From contig JASBVF010000001.1 of NCBI GenBank assembly GCA_030147525.1, positions 124,001 to 188,000 on the forward strand: a DNA stretch of 64,000 nucleotides, read 5' to 3'. A model generated the notes under the pieces. It did not search any database. It was not told the origin of the DNA and worked only from the letters and a program-made list of their open reading frames with translations. This document shows positions 41,786 to 51,682 of this stretch, piece by piece. Origin of the DNA: Bacteroidota bacterium (GTDB taxonomy: Bacteria; Bacteroidota; Bacteroidia; Chitinophagales; Saprospiraceae). The position numbers and the translations under genes are program-made. Position 1 is the stretch's first letter. Each line of letters starts with the position of its first letter.

Positions 41786-42901
41786 TTAATTACTCAACAT
41801 CACCGGCATCACCAACATCAAAATCTCCTCGCCTTCCGTCTCCTCAACCGGTAGCAGAATGCCTGCACGGGAGGGAGATGAAAGTTCCATTTTTACATCG
41901 TCGGATTCCAGTACACCGAGCATTTCAATCAAAAACTTCGCATTGAAACCGATGGTCAGCGGGTTGCCTTCGTAATTGCAGGGCAGTTGTTCGGCAGCTT
42001 CGTTGCTGAAATCAAGGTCCTGAGCCGATACTGTCAGGCTGTCCGGTGAAATATCGAGAATGACCTGGTTGGTCGTTTTATTGGCATAAATAGCGATGCG
42101 CTTGAGAGAGCTTTGCAAATCAGATCGTTTGATGGACAGGGTGTTGGGATTGTCGACCGGGATAACGGCATTGTAATCCGGATACCGTGCATCAATCAGG
42201 CGGCAAACCAGGTGCGTTTCACCAAAAGTGAAGAATGCATTGGCTTTATCGAAGGCCATTTTTACCTCAGCTTCTTCCGGCAAAGCATTTTTAAGCAGGT
42301 TCAGTGCTTTTTTGGGAATGATGAAAGAGGTTGCCACTTCGCTGTTGATGTTCATAAAATTGTAGCGAACCAGCTTGTGGGCATCCGTGGCAACAAATGT
42401 CAGTTTGTTAAAATCCAGTGTTACGAACACGCCGGTCATGGCCGGGCGCAGCTCGTCGTTGCTGGTAGCGAACAGTGTTTTGTTGATAGCTTTTGTCAAA
42501 GTGCTGGCAGGCACGGTTACCGTATCGACTCTGTCCGACTCGGGGATTCGTGGGTAGTCTTGGCCGTTTTCACCGGCGAGACGGTATTTGCCGTAGGCGG
42601 AAGTGATCGTAATGCCAAACGTTTCGTCATCCACCGCAATGGTGATGGGCTGGTCTGGCAAAGCTTTCAAAGTGTCGAGCAGAATTTTGGCAGGTACGGC
42701 CACGATTCCGTCCCCGTCCGACATCACTTCAATTCGATTGGTGATGGAAGTTTCAAGGTCGGTAGCTGCGATGGTTAATTCGTTTTTTTTGATCGTAAAC
42801 AAAAAATCATCGAGGATGGGCAGTACAGGGCTGGTTGCAATGGCGCCACTGGCAATCTGCAAATGTTTTAGCAACTCGGAAGAAGAAACGCTGAATTTCA
42901 T
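41786..42901 (-). CDS. dnaN: DNA polymerase III sliding clamp (beta)
   Basis: The processivity clamp, 371 residues, in three repeated clamp folds. It starts MKFSVSSSELLKHLQIASGAI, which is the standard N-terminus, so the start is set at 42901 rather than an in-frame ATG 75 bases upstream. Later segments include LPDQPITIAVDD and, in domain 2, RPAMTGVFVTLD. The C-terminal LVMPVML ends at the normal M-x-M-x-L-like position. It stands alone, not next to dnaA. A DnaA-box-like site sits upstream. Confidence 0.97.
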   Translation of the reverse strand: MKFSVSSSELLKHLQIASGAIATSPVLPILDDFLFTIKKNELTIAATDLETSITNRIEVMSDGDGIVAVPAKILLDTLKALPDQPITIAVDDETFGITITSAYGKYRLAGENGQDYPRIPESDRVDTVTVPASTLTKAINKTLFATSNDELRPAMTGVFVTLDFNKLTFVATDAHKLVRYNFMNINSEVATSFIIPKKALNLLKNALPEEAEVKMAFDKANAFFTFGETHLVCRLIDARYPDYNAVIPVDNPNTLSIKRSDLQSSLKRIAIYANKTTNQVILDISPDSLTVSAQDLDFSNEAAEQLPCNYEGNPLTIGFNAKFLIEMLGVLESDDVKMELSSPSRAGILLPVEETEGEEILMLVMPVMLSN

Positions 42902-42929
42902 AGAAAGCTTTGATTTCGTTGGATTTGCG

Positions 42930-42963
42930 CAAAAATAAATTTTGATGCAATATAAGTTGGCAA
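42930..42963 (-). promoter_or_regulatory. Predicted dnaN promoter
   Basis: TATTTTTG (42937-42930 on the minus strand) matches TAnnTTTG. A TTG (42963-42961) lies 23 bases upstream, slightly long. A second -7-like box, TACTTTTG, covers 42968-42961. Initiation near 42923 would give a short leader of about 22 bases. Confidence 0.45.
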
Positions 42964-42978
42964 AAGTAATTAACACTA

Positions 42979-42987
42979 TGTGGATAA
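42979..42987 (-). promoter_or_regulatory. DnaA-box-like site upstream of dnaN
   Basis: TTATCCACA, a perfect consensus DnaA box, reads on the minus strand just upstream of the dnaN promoter elements. A second exact copy in the window (about 60923) is inside the glgP coding region, so chance cannot be excluded. No cluster of boxes is seen. Confidence 0.4.
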
Positions 42988-43019
42988 AATAGCGAAGGCG
43001 TGAATTGTGACGATTAGTA

Positions 43020-43047
43020 TTGCATTTTTAAAAATATTCTAACTTGG
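43020..43047 (+). promoter_or_regulatory. Predicted promoter of the lamin-tail gene
   Basis: TTG (43020-43022), a 17-base spacer and TAACTTGG (43040-43047) come close to the Bacteroidota consensus, with one mismatch in the -7 box. The ATG is at 43075. Confidence 0.4.
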
Positions 43048-43074
43048 TTTCGAAAATTCAATCCAGGTGAAATC

Positions 43075-45720
43075 ATGTTGAAATATTCCAATTTTAAGGC
43101 GCCTTCTCTATTCCCGGTGATCGCTCTCTGCACGATCTTTTTGCTTCCAAATTTTATCCTGGCTCAAATCCAGGATAATTTTTCTGACGGTAACCTGACC
43201 GAAAATCCTTCCTGGCAGGGAGATGTGAATAAGTTTCTGGTGAATGCATCCCTTCAGCTGCAACTGAATGCCCCGGATGCCGGTAATTCTATCCTTTATC
43301 TTCCGACAGAAATCAGCGACAGTGCCGTTTGGGAAATTTATTTCCGCCTGGACTTTGACCCATCCAACTCCAATCGTCTGCGCATTTACCTGCAATCCGA
43401 TTCGGAAAACCTGCTCGCCGGCAGCGGCTACTACCTCCTGGCCGGCGAGGACGGCTCTGCCGATGCTATCAAATTTTACCGGCAGGATGCGGGCACTGCC
43501 GTGCTGCTGGCTACAGCTGCTCCGGGGGCCATTGCCCTGTCGCCCAAGGTTCGGTTGCGTATGATCCGGTTGGTCGGTGGCGTTTGGAAGCTTGCGACGG
43601 ATTACACCGGTGGCGGCAATTTTAGTCAGGAATTTGAAGTGGTGGACGCAATCTATGGAGGCGGTAGTCACTTTTTCGGGCTGCACTGCGTTTACACGGC
43701 TACCCGGAAGGATAAATTTTTCTTCGACGATGTGCTCGTCGAGCCGCTGCTACCTGATACCCAACCGCCGGTTTTACTTTCCGTAACACCCGTCTCGCCG
43801 ACTGAAGTGGATGTTTTTTTTAATGAAACTTTGGATGAAATGACGGCTTCAGAGCCTTCCAATTTCACGATCAACAATGGTATCGGTGAGCCTGCTGCTG
43901 CTTTTTTGGATGTTTTTGATAAAACGCTGGTCCATCTTTCACTGGCAAATACATTGGTTAACCTGACGGATTATGAACTGACCGTCAACGGTTTAGCTGA
44001 TTTGAGCGGAAATATTGGCGGGCCGCAGCAGGCGAATTTCAGCTACATTGAAATAGCGAAAGCTGAAGCGTTCGATATTTTGATCAATGAAATTATGGCC
44101 GACCCCACTCCGCAGGTAGGGCTGCCCGATCTGGAGTTCATCGAGCTGTACAATCGCAGCAATAAGGTTATTGACCTGACGGGGTTTGGGTTTTCAAGTG
44201 GAGGAACGCCCCAGGTTTTTCCTTCTTATCAAATGCTTCCCGGTAGTTACCTGCTTGTTTGCGCCGACTCAAAAAAGAATTTACTTACACCCTACGGCGA
44301 CGTGGTTGGGCTTGCTTCTTTCCCGGCGTTGGTCAACAGCGGGGATGACCTCACGCTGTCGGGGCCGGACGGTGCAGTTATTCACTACGTCAATTATGCG
44401 CTGTCCTGGTACGGAAATGCTCAAAAGGCCGAGGGCGGCTGGACGCTGGAACTCATCAACCCGCTGGCCCCTTGCGAAGCCGAAAGCAATTGGCGGGCCT
44501 CCACAAATTTATCCGGAGGAACGCCCGGCCAGCCCAATTCCGTGCTGAATGTCCAACCCGACGACAAGAGTCCGGACCTGGTGCGGGTTTTCGCAGCGCC
44601 TGACACACCTGACGAGGTACAGCTTTTTTTCAGTGAAAGGATGGATGCCGTGAGCGCTGCAGATCCTGCAAATTATCAAATTTCGCCCGCTGTACCTGTT
44701 GCTACTGCCACTTTGCTACAGCCGCTTGGAAATGCAGTCCTTCTGAAACTGGCAGCTCCGTTGCAAAAAAGCGTCGAATACGAAGTTCTGGTTTTAAAAA
44801 ATGCAACCGACTGCACGGGCAACAGTGTGGGCGCAGCCGACCGGCTGAAGCTCGCCCTGCCAGACCTCATGGAACCGCAAGACCTGGTCATCAATGAAAT
44901 TTTATTTAATCCTGAAACAGGCGGGGTGGATTTCGTAGAGGTGTACAATCGTTCTGAGAAAATTTTTAATCTCGGTGATTTGCTGATCGGCAATCTCCGT
45001 GAGGGAAAGGATACGGTCATCAGGCAGGTACAGGCAGCCCGGTTGATTTTCCCGGGAGGTTACGCTGTTTTTACTCCCAATCCTGACGACCTGCTGGCTC
45101 GCTACACCGTTGAAAACAAGGATGCGCTCATCGCCAACGAACTGCCTGCGTTTAATAACGATGCCGGAAATGTTACCATTTTCACCGTGGAGCCCGCAGG
45201 TGCTGTCATCATCGATGCTTTCAACTACGAAGAGGATTTTCACCATCCACTCCTGGATGTTGTGAAAGGCGTTTCGCTTGAGCGCCTGGACCCCGCCCGC
45301 CCGACTCAGGACAGGGCCAACTGGCACTCAGCCGCTTCGCTGGCCGGCTTTGCAACACCTACTTACCGGAATTCTCAACTGCTTGAAAGTCAAGCTGCTG
45401 TGGATGATTTTTTTGAAATTTCCGAGTCCACTTTTTCACCGGACGGTGATGGATTCAAAGACTTTTTGATTATCAATTATCGCCTGGATAAACCTGGCTA
45501 TGCTGCCAAAGTGAAAATCTTCGACAGTGAGGGCAGGCCGGTGAAGTTACTCGCAAACAACGAGCAACTGCTGACCGAGGGCTTTCTTCGCTGGGATGGA
45601 GACATTGACGGAGGAGGTAAGGGCAGAATCGGCATTTATGTGGTGTGGATTGAAATTTTTCATCCGGACGGCACCATCCGAACTTTTAAAAAAACGTGCG
45701 TGCTGGCAGGTAGGCTTTGA
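43075..45720 (+). CDS. Secreted multidomain protein with lamin-tail domains
   Basis: An 881-residue secreted protein. A signal peptide (LFPVIALCTIFLLPNFILAQ) is followed by a concanavalin-like region to about 225, then two Ig-like Big_5/SbsA-type domains (TPVSPTEVDVFFNETLD near 235; APDTPDEVQLFFSERMD near 505). Two lamin-tail domains stand out (FDILINEIMADPTPQ... near 337; DLVINEILFNPETGG near 602), each with LEFIELYNRS or VDFVEVYNRS. The C-terminus (STFSPDGDGFKDFLIINYRLD) is a FlgD-like or gliding-motility-type domain, likely the T9SS signal. Such proteins may anchor nucleases or adhesins; the role here is unknown. Confidence 0.87.
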   Translation: MLKYSNFKAPSLFPVIALCTIFLLPNFILAQIQDNFSDGNLTENPSWQGDVNKFLVNASLQLQLNAPDAGNSILYLPTEISDSAVWEIYFRLDFDPSNSNRLRIYLQSDSENLLAGSGYYLLAGEDGSADAIKFYRQDAGTAVLLATAAPGAIALSPKVRLRMIRLVGGVWKLATDYTGGGNFSQEFEVVDAIYGGGSHFFGLHCVYTATRKDKFFFDDVLVEPLLPDTQPPVLLSVTPVSPTEVDVFFNETLDEMTASEPSNFTINNGIGEPAAAFLDVFDKTLVHLSLANTLVNLTDYELTVNGLADLSGNIGGPQQANFSYIEIAKAEAFDILINEIMADPTPQVGLPDLEFIELYNRSNKVIDLTGFGFSSGGTPQVFPSYQMLPGSYLLVCADSKKNLLTPYGDVVGLASFPALVNSGDDLTLSGPDGAVIHYVNYALSWYGNAQKAEGGWTLELINPLAPCEAESNWRASTNLSGGTPGQPNSVLNVQPDDKSPDLVRVFAAPDTPDEVQLFFSERMDAVSAADPANYQISPAVPVATATLLQPLGNAVLLKLAAPLQKSVEYEVLVLKNATDCTGNSVGAADRLKLALPDLMEPQDLVINEILFNPETGGVDFVEVYNRSEKIFNLGDLLIGNLREGKDTVIRQVQAARLIFPGGYAVFTPNPDDLLARYTVENKDALIANELPAFNNDAGNVTIFTVEPAGAVIIDAFNYEEDFHHPLLDVVKGVSLERLDPARPTQDRANWHSAASLAGFATPTYRNSQLLESQAAVDDFFEISESTFSPDGDGFKDFLIINYRLDKPGYAAKVKIFDSEGRPVKLLANNEQLLTEGFLRWDGDIDGGGKGRIGIYVVWIEIFHPDGTIRTFKKTCVLAGRL

Positions 45721-45722
45721 CT

Positions 45723-45760
45723 AAAAAAAGCGGCACCGCCGGAGCAGCAACCGCTTTTTT
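45723..45760 (+). terminator. Terminator of the lamin-tail gene
   Basis: AAAAAAAGCGG pairs with CCGCTTTTTT around an 18-base loop, immediately after the stop codon. Confidence 0.85.
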
Positions 45761-46116
45761 GAAACAGGTAGGTTCAAAATCCTTCGTTCGGCAAAAGCAG
45801 GGTCTGCCAGAAGGAAGTTTACGATTCCTATGCGAGAGAGCGAAGGTTTTACAGGTTTCTCTCCAGGTAGTTTTTTAGTGAAACCAGTTGTTAAAAATGA
45901 TAGTACAAATATCGGCGGCTGAGAAAAATGCTACACACAGCGCAAAAGTGTTTCTGTGACGTTAAAAACAGTTAATCTGTGGTTAAAAAGGCTTAATCTA
46001 TTGGCATCCGGGCAACCATACTGTTTAATTTTTCGCCCGTATTTAAAGTAGGGGACAGTATTGAAAAACAGCATCTTCATTTCAAATACATCTCCATCAA
46101 CATCTAAAGTCATTTT
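45761..46116. other. Intergenic region without a recognised gene
   Basis: About 350 bases between the lamin-tail gene and the lipoprotein gene. It contains a short inverted repeat (ATACTGT near 46019, ACAGTAT near 46055) and no convincing -7 box or RNA gene. I see nothing further in it. Confidence 0.4.
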
Positions 46117-46659
46117 ATGAAAACGCTAAAGATTTTTGCTTTCACTTTGTTGGGTCTGTTCATGCTCAGTTCCTGCAGCAGCAGACTGACCTATTTCACC
46201 CAGGACCTTCAAAATCAGTACCGCTGGTCGGATGACGAACTAAGAAAAATACAGTTTTATTTATCCAGGGATGTGGTGCTGAAACGGGAACTGACCGGTG
46301 GATCTTCCGATATTGTTTCCGGTAAAATTAAAGTGGAAGACGGCCGAAGAATTGAGGAAGTCGTGATCCGGAAAGGCACGCCCGGTGCTTTCATTTTTAG
46401 TCCGAAGTCAGAGCGGTTTGCTGTCAGTTTTGAAGATAACGACGATAATTTCCTGATGTTCGGGCCAAGTCCGAAATACAGCGATCGATTCGTTGTGCTG
46501 GCGTCTGACTGGGACCGGCGCAGTGGCGAAGTGACTTACGGGGGCAAAAAATGGAGGGTCTCTTCCGAGGCGGCGTACGCTGCGTTGCTGGTGGATTTGA
46601 GGAAGATCAGCAAGGTGGACGTCAACTCCAGGGTCGCCAAAGGCCGGAAGGTAAATTGA
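46117..46659 (+). CDS. Uncharacterised lipoprotein
   Basis: A 180-residue lipoprotein with signal MKTLKIFAFTLLGLFMLSSCSS (lipobox LSSC). The mature part begins with TYFTQDLQNQYRWSDDELRKIQFYLSRDVVLKREL. It continues with a beta-rich domain (IVSGKIKVEDGRRIEEVVI, FAVSFEDNDDNFLMFGP) and ends in a basic helix. I know no function. It probably faces the periplasm or the cell surface. It is convergent with cinA and separated from it by a stem that overlaps the cinA stop codon. Confidence 0.82.
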   Translation: MKTLKIFAFTLLGLFMLSSCSSRLTYFTQDLQNQYRWSDDELRKIQFYLSRDVVLKRELTGGSSDIVSGKIKVEDGRRIEEVVIRKGTPGAFIFSPKSERFAVSFEDNDDNFLMFGPSPKYSDRFVVLASDWDRRSGEVTYGGKKWRVSSEAAYAALLVDLRKISKVDVNSRVAKGRKVN

Positions 46660-46677
46660 GCCGGCAAGCTTCAACGC

Positions 46678-46718
46678 AGGAAGGAACGGTAAGCCAAATA
46701 CTTACCCTTCCTTTTTTT
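46678..46718. terminator. Hairpin overlapping the cinA stop codon
   Basis: AGGAAGG and GGTAAG (46678-46693) pair with CTTACC and TTCCTT (46701-46713) with small bulges, followed by seven T's on the plus strand. It terminates the lipoprotein gene. The last codons and stop of the convergent cinA form the right arm. Confidence 0.75.
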
Positions 46719-47958
46719 CTTCTTTTAAAAAAAGCCTTAGAAAATTCAGGGCGAAGTAGCCTGTGTACTGAATATTTCTCATTCGATCCCTTCCCAATTG
46801 CAGTTTTTTTGTAAGAATTCTATCCTTGTTTCCGACGGCAATCCAGATAGTGCCGACGGGTTTTTCAGGCGTCCCTCCGTCAGGTCCTGCAATACCTGAA
46901 GTGGCAACTGCAATGTCGGCTTTCAGTAAGCTGAGGGCGCCAGTTACCATTTCCTGCACTGTTTGTTCGCTTACCGCTCCGAAGGACTTCAGGGTTTCAG
47001 CTTTGACGCCCAACTGTTCCATTTTTACTTCATTTGCATACGAAACAACGCTGCCAAGATAGTACGCAGAAGAGCCGGGAACTGAAGTGATGAGGTGGGC
47101 AAGGTAGCCGCCTGAACAGCTTTCCGCCGTGGCGAGCGTCAGACCTTTGGCTTTTAGTGTTTTGCCGATAGCACTTTCGAGTGTATCATCATCGTAGCCT
47201 GCAATCAATTCAAGCGGAAGCAGGGATTCCATTTCGCTGAATTTTTCCCGGAGTGTTTTTTTGATAAAAACTTCGTCCTGATGCGAAACGGTCAGCCGAA
47301 GCCGCACTCTGCCAATGGCAGGAAGGTAGGCGAGTTTTACAGATACCGGCAGGCTGTCTTCAAAATTTTTCAGATACTCTGCAATGGTGGATTCTCCCTC
47401 GCCGGCGGTGAGCAAAGTTCGGTGAGCGGAAGGCAGCGAGTTGAATCGTTGCTGGAGGCGGGGCATTACCTCGTACTCCATGAGGTATTCCATTTCAAAT
47501 GGTACGCCGGGCATGGAAACAACTACGGTGTTATTTTCTTCGAACCACATACCTGGCGCCGAGCCCATTTTATTGGGTAAAATAGTGGCGTTTTGTGGCA
47601 TCCAGCATTGGTCTTTCACCGCATCGGAAATCGGTTTGCCCAGCCGCTGCCAAATCCTGGTGATGCGTTCGAAAGTTGGGTCGTGAAAGACGAAGCCTGC
47701 ACCATAAAAATCGGCGATGGCTTTTTTGGTAATGTCGTCTTTCGTGGGGCCGAGCCCCCCGGTAACCAGGACAATGTCAGCTGTATGAGATGCAATTTTT
47801 AAGGCCTGAATGATGCCGTCATGATCGTCTCCGACGGTTGTTTTGCCGGTAACTTTGGCCCCGATTTCAAGCAGGAACTGGGCCATTCGGGCGGAGTTTG
47901 TGTCAATCACCTGCCCGATAAGCAGCTCATCGCCAATGGTGAGGATGTGAACAGTCAT
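46702..47958 (-). CDS. cinA: CinA family protein (competence/damage-inducible, NMN deamidase-like)
   Basis: A 418-residue CinA. The N-terminal MoCF-like domain has ILTIGDELLIGQVIDTNSARMAQ and VLVTGGLGPTKDD. The C-terminal CinA domain (about 255-418) has TLATAESCSGGYLAHLITSVPGSSAYYLG with the catalytic-site Ser/Cys region, and TSGIAGPDGGTPEKPVGTIWIAVG. The C-domain deamidates NMN in pyridine nucleotide recycling; the N-domain may be an ADP-ribose pyrophosphatase. It lies 28 bases after birA on the same strand. Confidence 0.95.
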   Translation of the reverse strand: MTVHILTIGDELLIGQVIDTNSARMAQFLLEIGAKVTGKTTVGDDHDGIIQALKIASHTADIVLVTGGLGPTKDDITKKAIADFYGAGFVFHDPTFERITRIWQRLGKPISDAVKDQCWMPQNATILPNKMGSAPGMWFEENNTVVVSMPGVPFEMEYLMEYEVMPRLQQRFNSLPSAHRTLLTAGEGESTIAEYLKNFEDSLPVSVKLAYLPAIGRVRLRLTVSHQDEVFIKKTLREKFSEMESLLPLELIAGYDDDTLESAIGKTLKAKGLTLATAESCSGGYLAHLITSVPGSSAYYLGSVVSYANEVKMEQLGVKAETLKSFGAVSEQTVQEMVTGALSLLKADIAVATSGIAGPDGGTPEKPVGTIWIAVGNKDRILTKKLQLGRDRMRNIQYTGYFALNFLRLFLKEEKKEG

Positions 47959-47986
47959 TTTTTTTATCGTTTGGGTTGGCTGTTTT

Positions 47987-48745
47987 TTATAAAAAACTGA
48001 TTTCTTTCAAATTAAAAACCTCCTCGACTTCCTGCCTTGCAATTCGCAGTCTTCCCGTTTCGTCGATGCCCTTGATTATTCCGGTAAAAATTTCACCGGA
48101 GGGCTTTTTAAAAAGACTTTTCGTTCCGAATCGATAAAGGTGACGTAGGTAATCTTGCTGCAAAGGAAAGATTTTCCCTGATTTTAATTGAAGGTAACGG
48201 TGCTCAACACACTGACAAAGCGAATGAACCAAAGGAATCAGTTCCGCTTCCCGATTTGTTTCGAGGAAGAAGGAAGTAGGGTTTGGAGGATTGGATAAAA
48301 ACGTCTTTTGGTTGACGTTGACCCCGATCCCTGCAACTGTGGAGCGTATATGGTTGTTATGGAGGGAGTTTTGAAGTAAAATACCTGCAATTTTCCGGTC
48401 GTTCACGTAAATATCGTTGGGCCATTTGATCGTTACACCGTCTCCAAGATGCTCTGCCACAAAATCCCGGACGGCGAGCGAAATGGCCTGACTTAGTTGA
48501 AATTGATGCTGAATTTGCAGGAATTCAGGATAAAGTAAAATGCTAAGCGAGATGTTTTTGCCAGGTTCGCTTTCCCAGTTACTGCCAATTTGTCCTCTTC
48601 CTTCGGTTTGGTTGAAGGTCGAAATGACAGTTCCCTCGGGTGGTTTGTTTTTTGATAAGAGAGAAAAAGCATAAGCATTTGTGGATGCAGCCTGTGGCAA
48701 ATCGTGGATGACCTGCCCTACAAACAAGGTGTTGGGTCTTCTCAA
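47987..48745 (-). CDS. birA: Biotin-[acetyl-CoA-carboxylase] ligase
   Basis: A 252-residue biotin protein ligase without the N-terminal helix-turn-helix, so it is not a repressor. Catalytic features are QAASTNAYAFSLL, FNQTEGRGQIGSNWESEPGKN (with the RGR-like biotinyl-AMP loop RGQIG), VTIKWPNDIYVNDRKIAGIL and AGIGVNVNQ. A C-terminal SH3-like domain (about 205-252) follows. It attaches biotin to carboxylases. It is followed by cinA and diverges from rsfS. Confidence 0.93.
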   Translation of the reverse strand: MRRPNTLFVGQVIHDLPQAASTNAYAFSLLSKNKPPEGTVISTFNQTEGRGQIGSNWESEPGKNISLSILLYPEFLQIQHQFQLSQAISLAVRDFVAEHLGDGVTIKWPNDIYVNDRKIAGILLQNSLHNNHIRSTVAGIGVNVNQKTFLSNPPNPTSFFLETNREAELIPLVHSLCQCVEHRYLQLKSGKIFPLQQDYLRHLYRFGTKSLFKKPSGEIFTGIIKGIDETGRLRIARQEVEEVFNLKEISFL

Positions 48746-48912
48746 AAGAAAAAAATTCGTACTTTTATCCTTTCAAAATGCAGCCATCCCGGTGGATGGC
48801 AAAATTGAAATTTCTAAAAGTATAATTTCATAATCAACCGGTGACAAGGACGCTGAAAATGAACATGCCGGATGTCCAGCGTCCTGAGTCCAAAAGTAAA
48901 TAAATCTCTATT

Positions 48913-49299
48913 TTGAGTACAAAAGTTGCTGTAAAAAGAAATCTCCCCTCTGTCGAAGACCTGAACAATCTGATTATTGACAGTATCCAGGATATCAAAG
49001 GTAAAAATATCGTAAAACTCGACCTACGCAAGCTGGATGATGCACCTACTGATTTTTTCATCATCTGCGAGGGCGACTCCAATACCCAGGTCAAGGCGAT
49101 CTCCGAAAATATTTATAAACGACTGAAACAGGAAGACGGCCAGGTGCCGGTTCATGTTGAAGGTAAGCAAAATGCCCGCTGGATATGCATGGACTATTTT
49201 TACACAGTTGTGCATGTTTTCTATCGTGAAACCAGAGAGTTTTACGGGCTGGAAGAGTTGTGGAGCGATGCAAAATTTACGGAATACGAAAACCTGTAA
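48913..49299 (+). CDS. rsfS: Ribosome silencing factor RsfS
   Basis: A 128-residue RsfS (Iojap family) that binds ribosomal protein L14 and blocks subunit joining in starvation. Diagnostic segments are IKGKNIVKLDLRKLDDAPTDFFIICEGDSNTQV, VEGKQNARWICMDYFYTVVHVF and YGLEELWSDA. The start is TTG at 48913: an in-frame TAA is at 48901-48903 and no ATG lies between. It is followed by ftsH after 112 bases. Confidence 0.93.
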   Translation: MSTKVAVKRNLPSVEDLNNLIIDSIQDIKGKNIVKLDLRKLDDAPTDFFIICEGDSNTQVKAISENIYKRLKQEDGQVPVHVEGKQNARWICMDYFYTVVHVFYRETREFYGLEELWSDAKFTEYENL

Positions 49300-49411
49300 G
49301 TCGGTGTAATTTTATATCACATCGAAAACAATCACCGGGCGCAGGGATATTTTGCAACGAACTGCAGCTTTGTTTGTTTTCTGTGGAAAATTTGAAGAAC
49401 AAAAGGGGTAA

Positions 49412-51430
49412 ATGGAAAATAACCAGGATAATAATAATAAAAACGGCTCAAAATTCAATGCTTATTGGATTTACGGAGTGGTAGCACTTTTCTTAATTGC
49501 GCTTCAGCTGGTCAATCTGCCCAGTGCTGCAAGTGATCCGATAACATTCGAGCAGTTTGCTGAAATGGCCAGGGAAGGCGATGTGGAAAAACTTGAAGTG
49601 CTCAACCAGAAAGTGGCTCAAGTTTACCTTGAGGAAGAAGCTATTGCCAAGGATAAGTACAAGGATGCTTCCAAAAATTCCTTTGGTAAAAACCGGCCTC
49701 ACTACACTTTCGACATCGGTTCACTTGAATATTTTGCTCCCGAACTTAAAAGTTTGAACGCCACATTGGCAGCAGAGGGGAAAGATCAGATACCAGTTGC
49801 TTTCGTTGAAAAAACCAACTGGATCGGCCCGATCCTCGGTTGGCTTCTGCCGGTAGCCATCGTGGTGGCTATTTGGATTTTCATCATGCGCAGAGTTAGT
49901 GGAGGGGCAGGTGGCCCTGGCGCTCAACTGTTTAATATCGGAAAGTCGAAGGCTACCTTATTTGATCAAAACTCAAAAGTAAATATCACTTTCGCCGACG
50001 TGGCCGGACTTGATGAAGCCAAAGAAGAGGTAATGGAGGTGGTTGACTTTTTGAAGAATCCTAAAAAATATACCGCCCTCGGAGGTAAAATTCCAAAAGG
50101 CGTCGTGCTGATCGGCCCACCCGGCACCGGTAAAACATTGCTGGCGAAAGCTGTTGCCGGTGAGGCAGGTGTGCCATTCTTCTCGATCTCCGGCTCTGAT
50201 TTCGTTGAAATGTTTGTAGGTGTAGGAGCGTCCAGGGTTCGTGACTTATTCCGGCAGGCTCGTGAAAAAGCACCATGCATTGTCTTCATTGATGAAATTG
50301 ATGCCATAGGGCGTGCCCGTGGTCGCAACAGTATTCAAGGTGGCAACGATGAGCGGGAAAATACCCTCAACCAGTTGCTGGTTGAAATGGATGGTTTCCC
50401 AACGGACAAAGGCGTAATTCTGATGGCAGCAACCAACCGCCCTGATGTACTTGACTCTGCCTTGATGCGACCCGGTCGTTTCGATCGTCAAATTGGCATC
50501 GACCGCCCCGATCTCAAGGGCCGGGAAGCCATTTTCAAAGTGCACTTGCAGAATATCAAAATCGCACAGAGTGTCGATCCGCATGAGTTGTCAGAAATGA
50601 CACCCGGTTTTGCAGGTGCTGAAATTGCCAATGTTTGTAACGAAGCAGCACTTATTGCCGCTCGCCGCAACAAGGAAGAAGTGGACATGGATGACTTCAA
50701 TTATGCCCTTGACCGGGTCATTGGCGGACTTGAGAAAAAGAATAAACTCATTTCACCGGAAGAGAAGGAAATTATTGCATTTCATGAGGCTGGTCATGCT
50801 GTTTGTGGCTGGTTTCTTGAGCATGCCTCGCCATTGGTGAAGGTGACTATTGTCCCCAGAGGGATTGGTACGCTTGGGTTTGCACAGTATCTTCCAAAAG
50901 ATGAGTATATCACCCGCACTGAGCAATTGCTCGACCGGATGTGTATGACATTTGGAGGTCGTGCTGCTGAGGAGATAGTATTTGGTAAGATTTCTACCGG
51001 CGCCCAGAATGACCTTGATCAGGTTACGAAAATGGCTTACAGTATGGTAGCTGTTTTTGGGATGAATGAAAAAGTGGGACAGGTTTCATTTTACGGCATG
51101 CAAAACGATTCATTCATGAAGCCCTACTCCGATGAAACAGCAGGGATGATTGATGACGAGGTACGCCGCTTGGTCAGTTCACAATTCGAGCGGGCTAAAA
51201 ACCTGCTCCGTGAAAAACGCAAGGAACTGGATGCACTGGCAAATCAGTTGCTCGAAAAAGAAGTATTGCTGAAATCAGATGTTGAAAAACTGATAGGTCT
51301 TCGCCCGCACCCGATTGAAGGGGAAAAATATGCACACCATCAGAATGGAGCGCATGGGAAAGAAGACGTGAATAACGAGTCAGAAAATATTGCCGAAGAG
51401 GCAAGTGAAGTAGCCGGAGATAGTAATTGA
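49412..51430 (+). CDS. ftsH: ATP-dependent zinc metalloprotease FtsH
   Basis: A membrane AAA+ protease of 672 residues. It has an N-terminal membrane segment (about 13-31), a periplasmic domain and a second membrane segment (about 137-158). The AAA module has Walker [12 protein letters not shown], Walker [13 protein letters not shown] and the SRH region [17 protein letters not shown]. The zinc protease domain has HEAGHAV. The C-terminal tail is acidic and poorly ordered. It degrades misfolded membrane proteins and short-lived regulators. A strong terminator follows. Confidence 0.97.
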   Translation: MENNQDNNNKNGSKFNAYWIYGVVALFLIALQLVNLPSAASDPITFEQFAEMAREGDVEKLEVLNQKVAQVYLEEEAIAKDKYKDASKNSFGKNRPHYTFDIGSLEYFAPELKSLNATLAAEGKDQIPVAFVEKTNWIGPILGWLLPVAIVVAIWIFIMRRVSGGAGGPGAQLFNIGKSKATLFDQNSKVNITFADVAGLDEAKEEVMEVVDFLKNPKKYTALGGKIPKGVVLIGPPGTGKTLLAKAVAGEAGVPFFSISGSDFVEMFVGVGASRVRDLFRQAREKAPCIVFIDEIDAIGRARGRNSIQGGNDERENTLNQLLVEMDGFPTDKGVILMAATNRPDVLDSALMRPGRFDRQIGIDRPDLKGREAIFKVHLQNIKIAQSVDPHELSEMTPGFAGAEIANVCNEAALIAARRNKEEVDMDDFNYALDRVIGGLEKKNKLISPEEKEIIAFHEAGHAVCGWFLEHASPLVKVTIVPRGIGTLGFAQYLPKDEYITRTEQLLDRMCMTFGGRAAEEIVFGKISTGAQNDLDQVTKMAYSMVAVFGMNEKVGQVSFYGMQNDSFMKPYSDETAGMIDDEVRRLVSSQFERAKNLLREKRKELDALANQLLEKEVLLKSDVEKLIGLRPHPIEGEKYAHHQNGAHGKEDVNNESENIAEEASEVAGDSN

Positions 51431-51456
51431 GGCTACAAGCTATCTTTCAGAAAATG

Positions 51457-51495
51457 AAAAAGCGGCATCGAATTTACTTTCGGTGCCGCTTTTTT
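51457..51495 (+). terminator. ftsH terminator
   Basis: AAAAAGCGGCATCG pairs with CGGTGCCGCTTTTTT (one G-T) around a 10-base loop, with six T's, 27 bases after the ftsH stop codon. Confidence 0.88.
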
Positions 51496-51566
51496 GTTGG
51501 TGGAGAGTGCCTGAGTTGAATCAATGATCCTCCCTGATTCCGCACGGGAAAACAGTTCTGCAGAAA

Positions 51567-51600
51567 CAAAAAAAGTCCTGCACAAACGCACAGGACTTTT
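51567..51600 (-). terminator. tRNA-Ala terminator
   Basis: On the minus strand AAAAGTCCTG and CAGGACTTTT form a stem around a 10-base loop, followed by a run of U's from the A-tract at 51567-51574. It begins 6 bases beyond the tRNA. Confidence 0.88.
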
Positions 51601-51603
51601 AGT

Positions 51604-51682
<79 letters not shown>

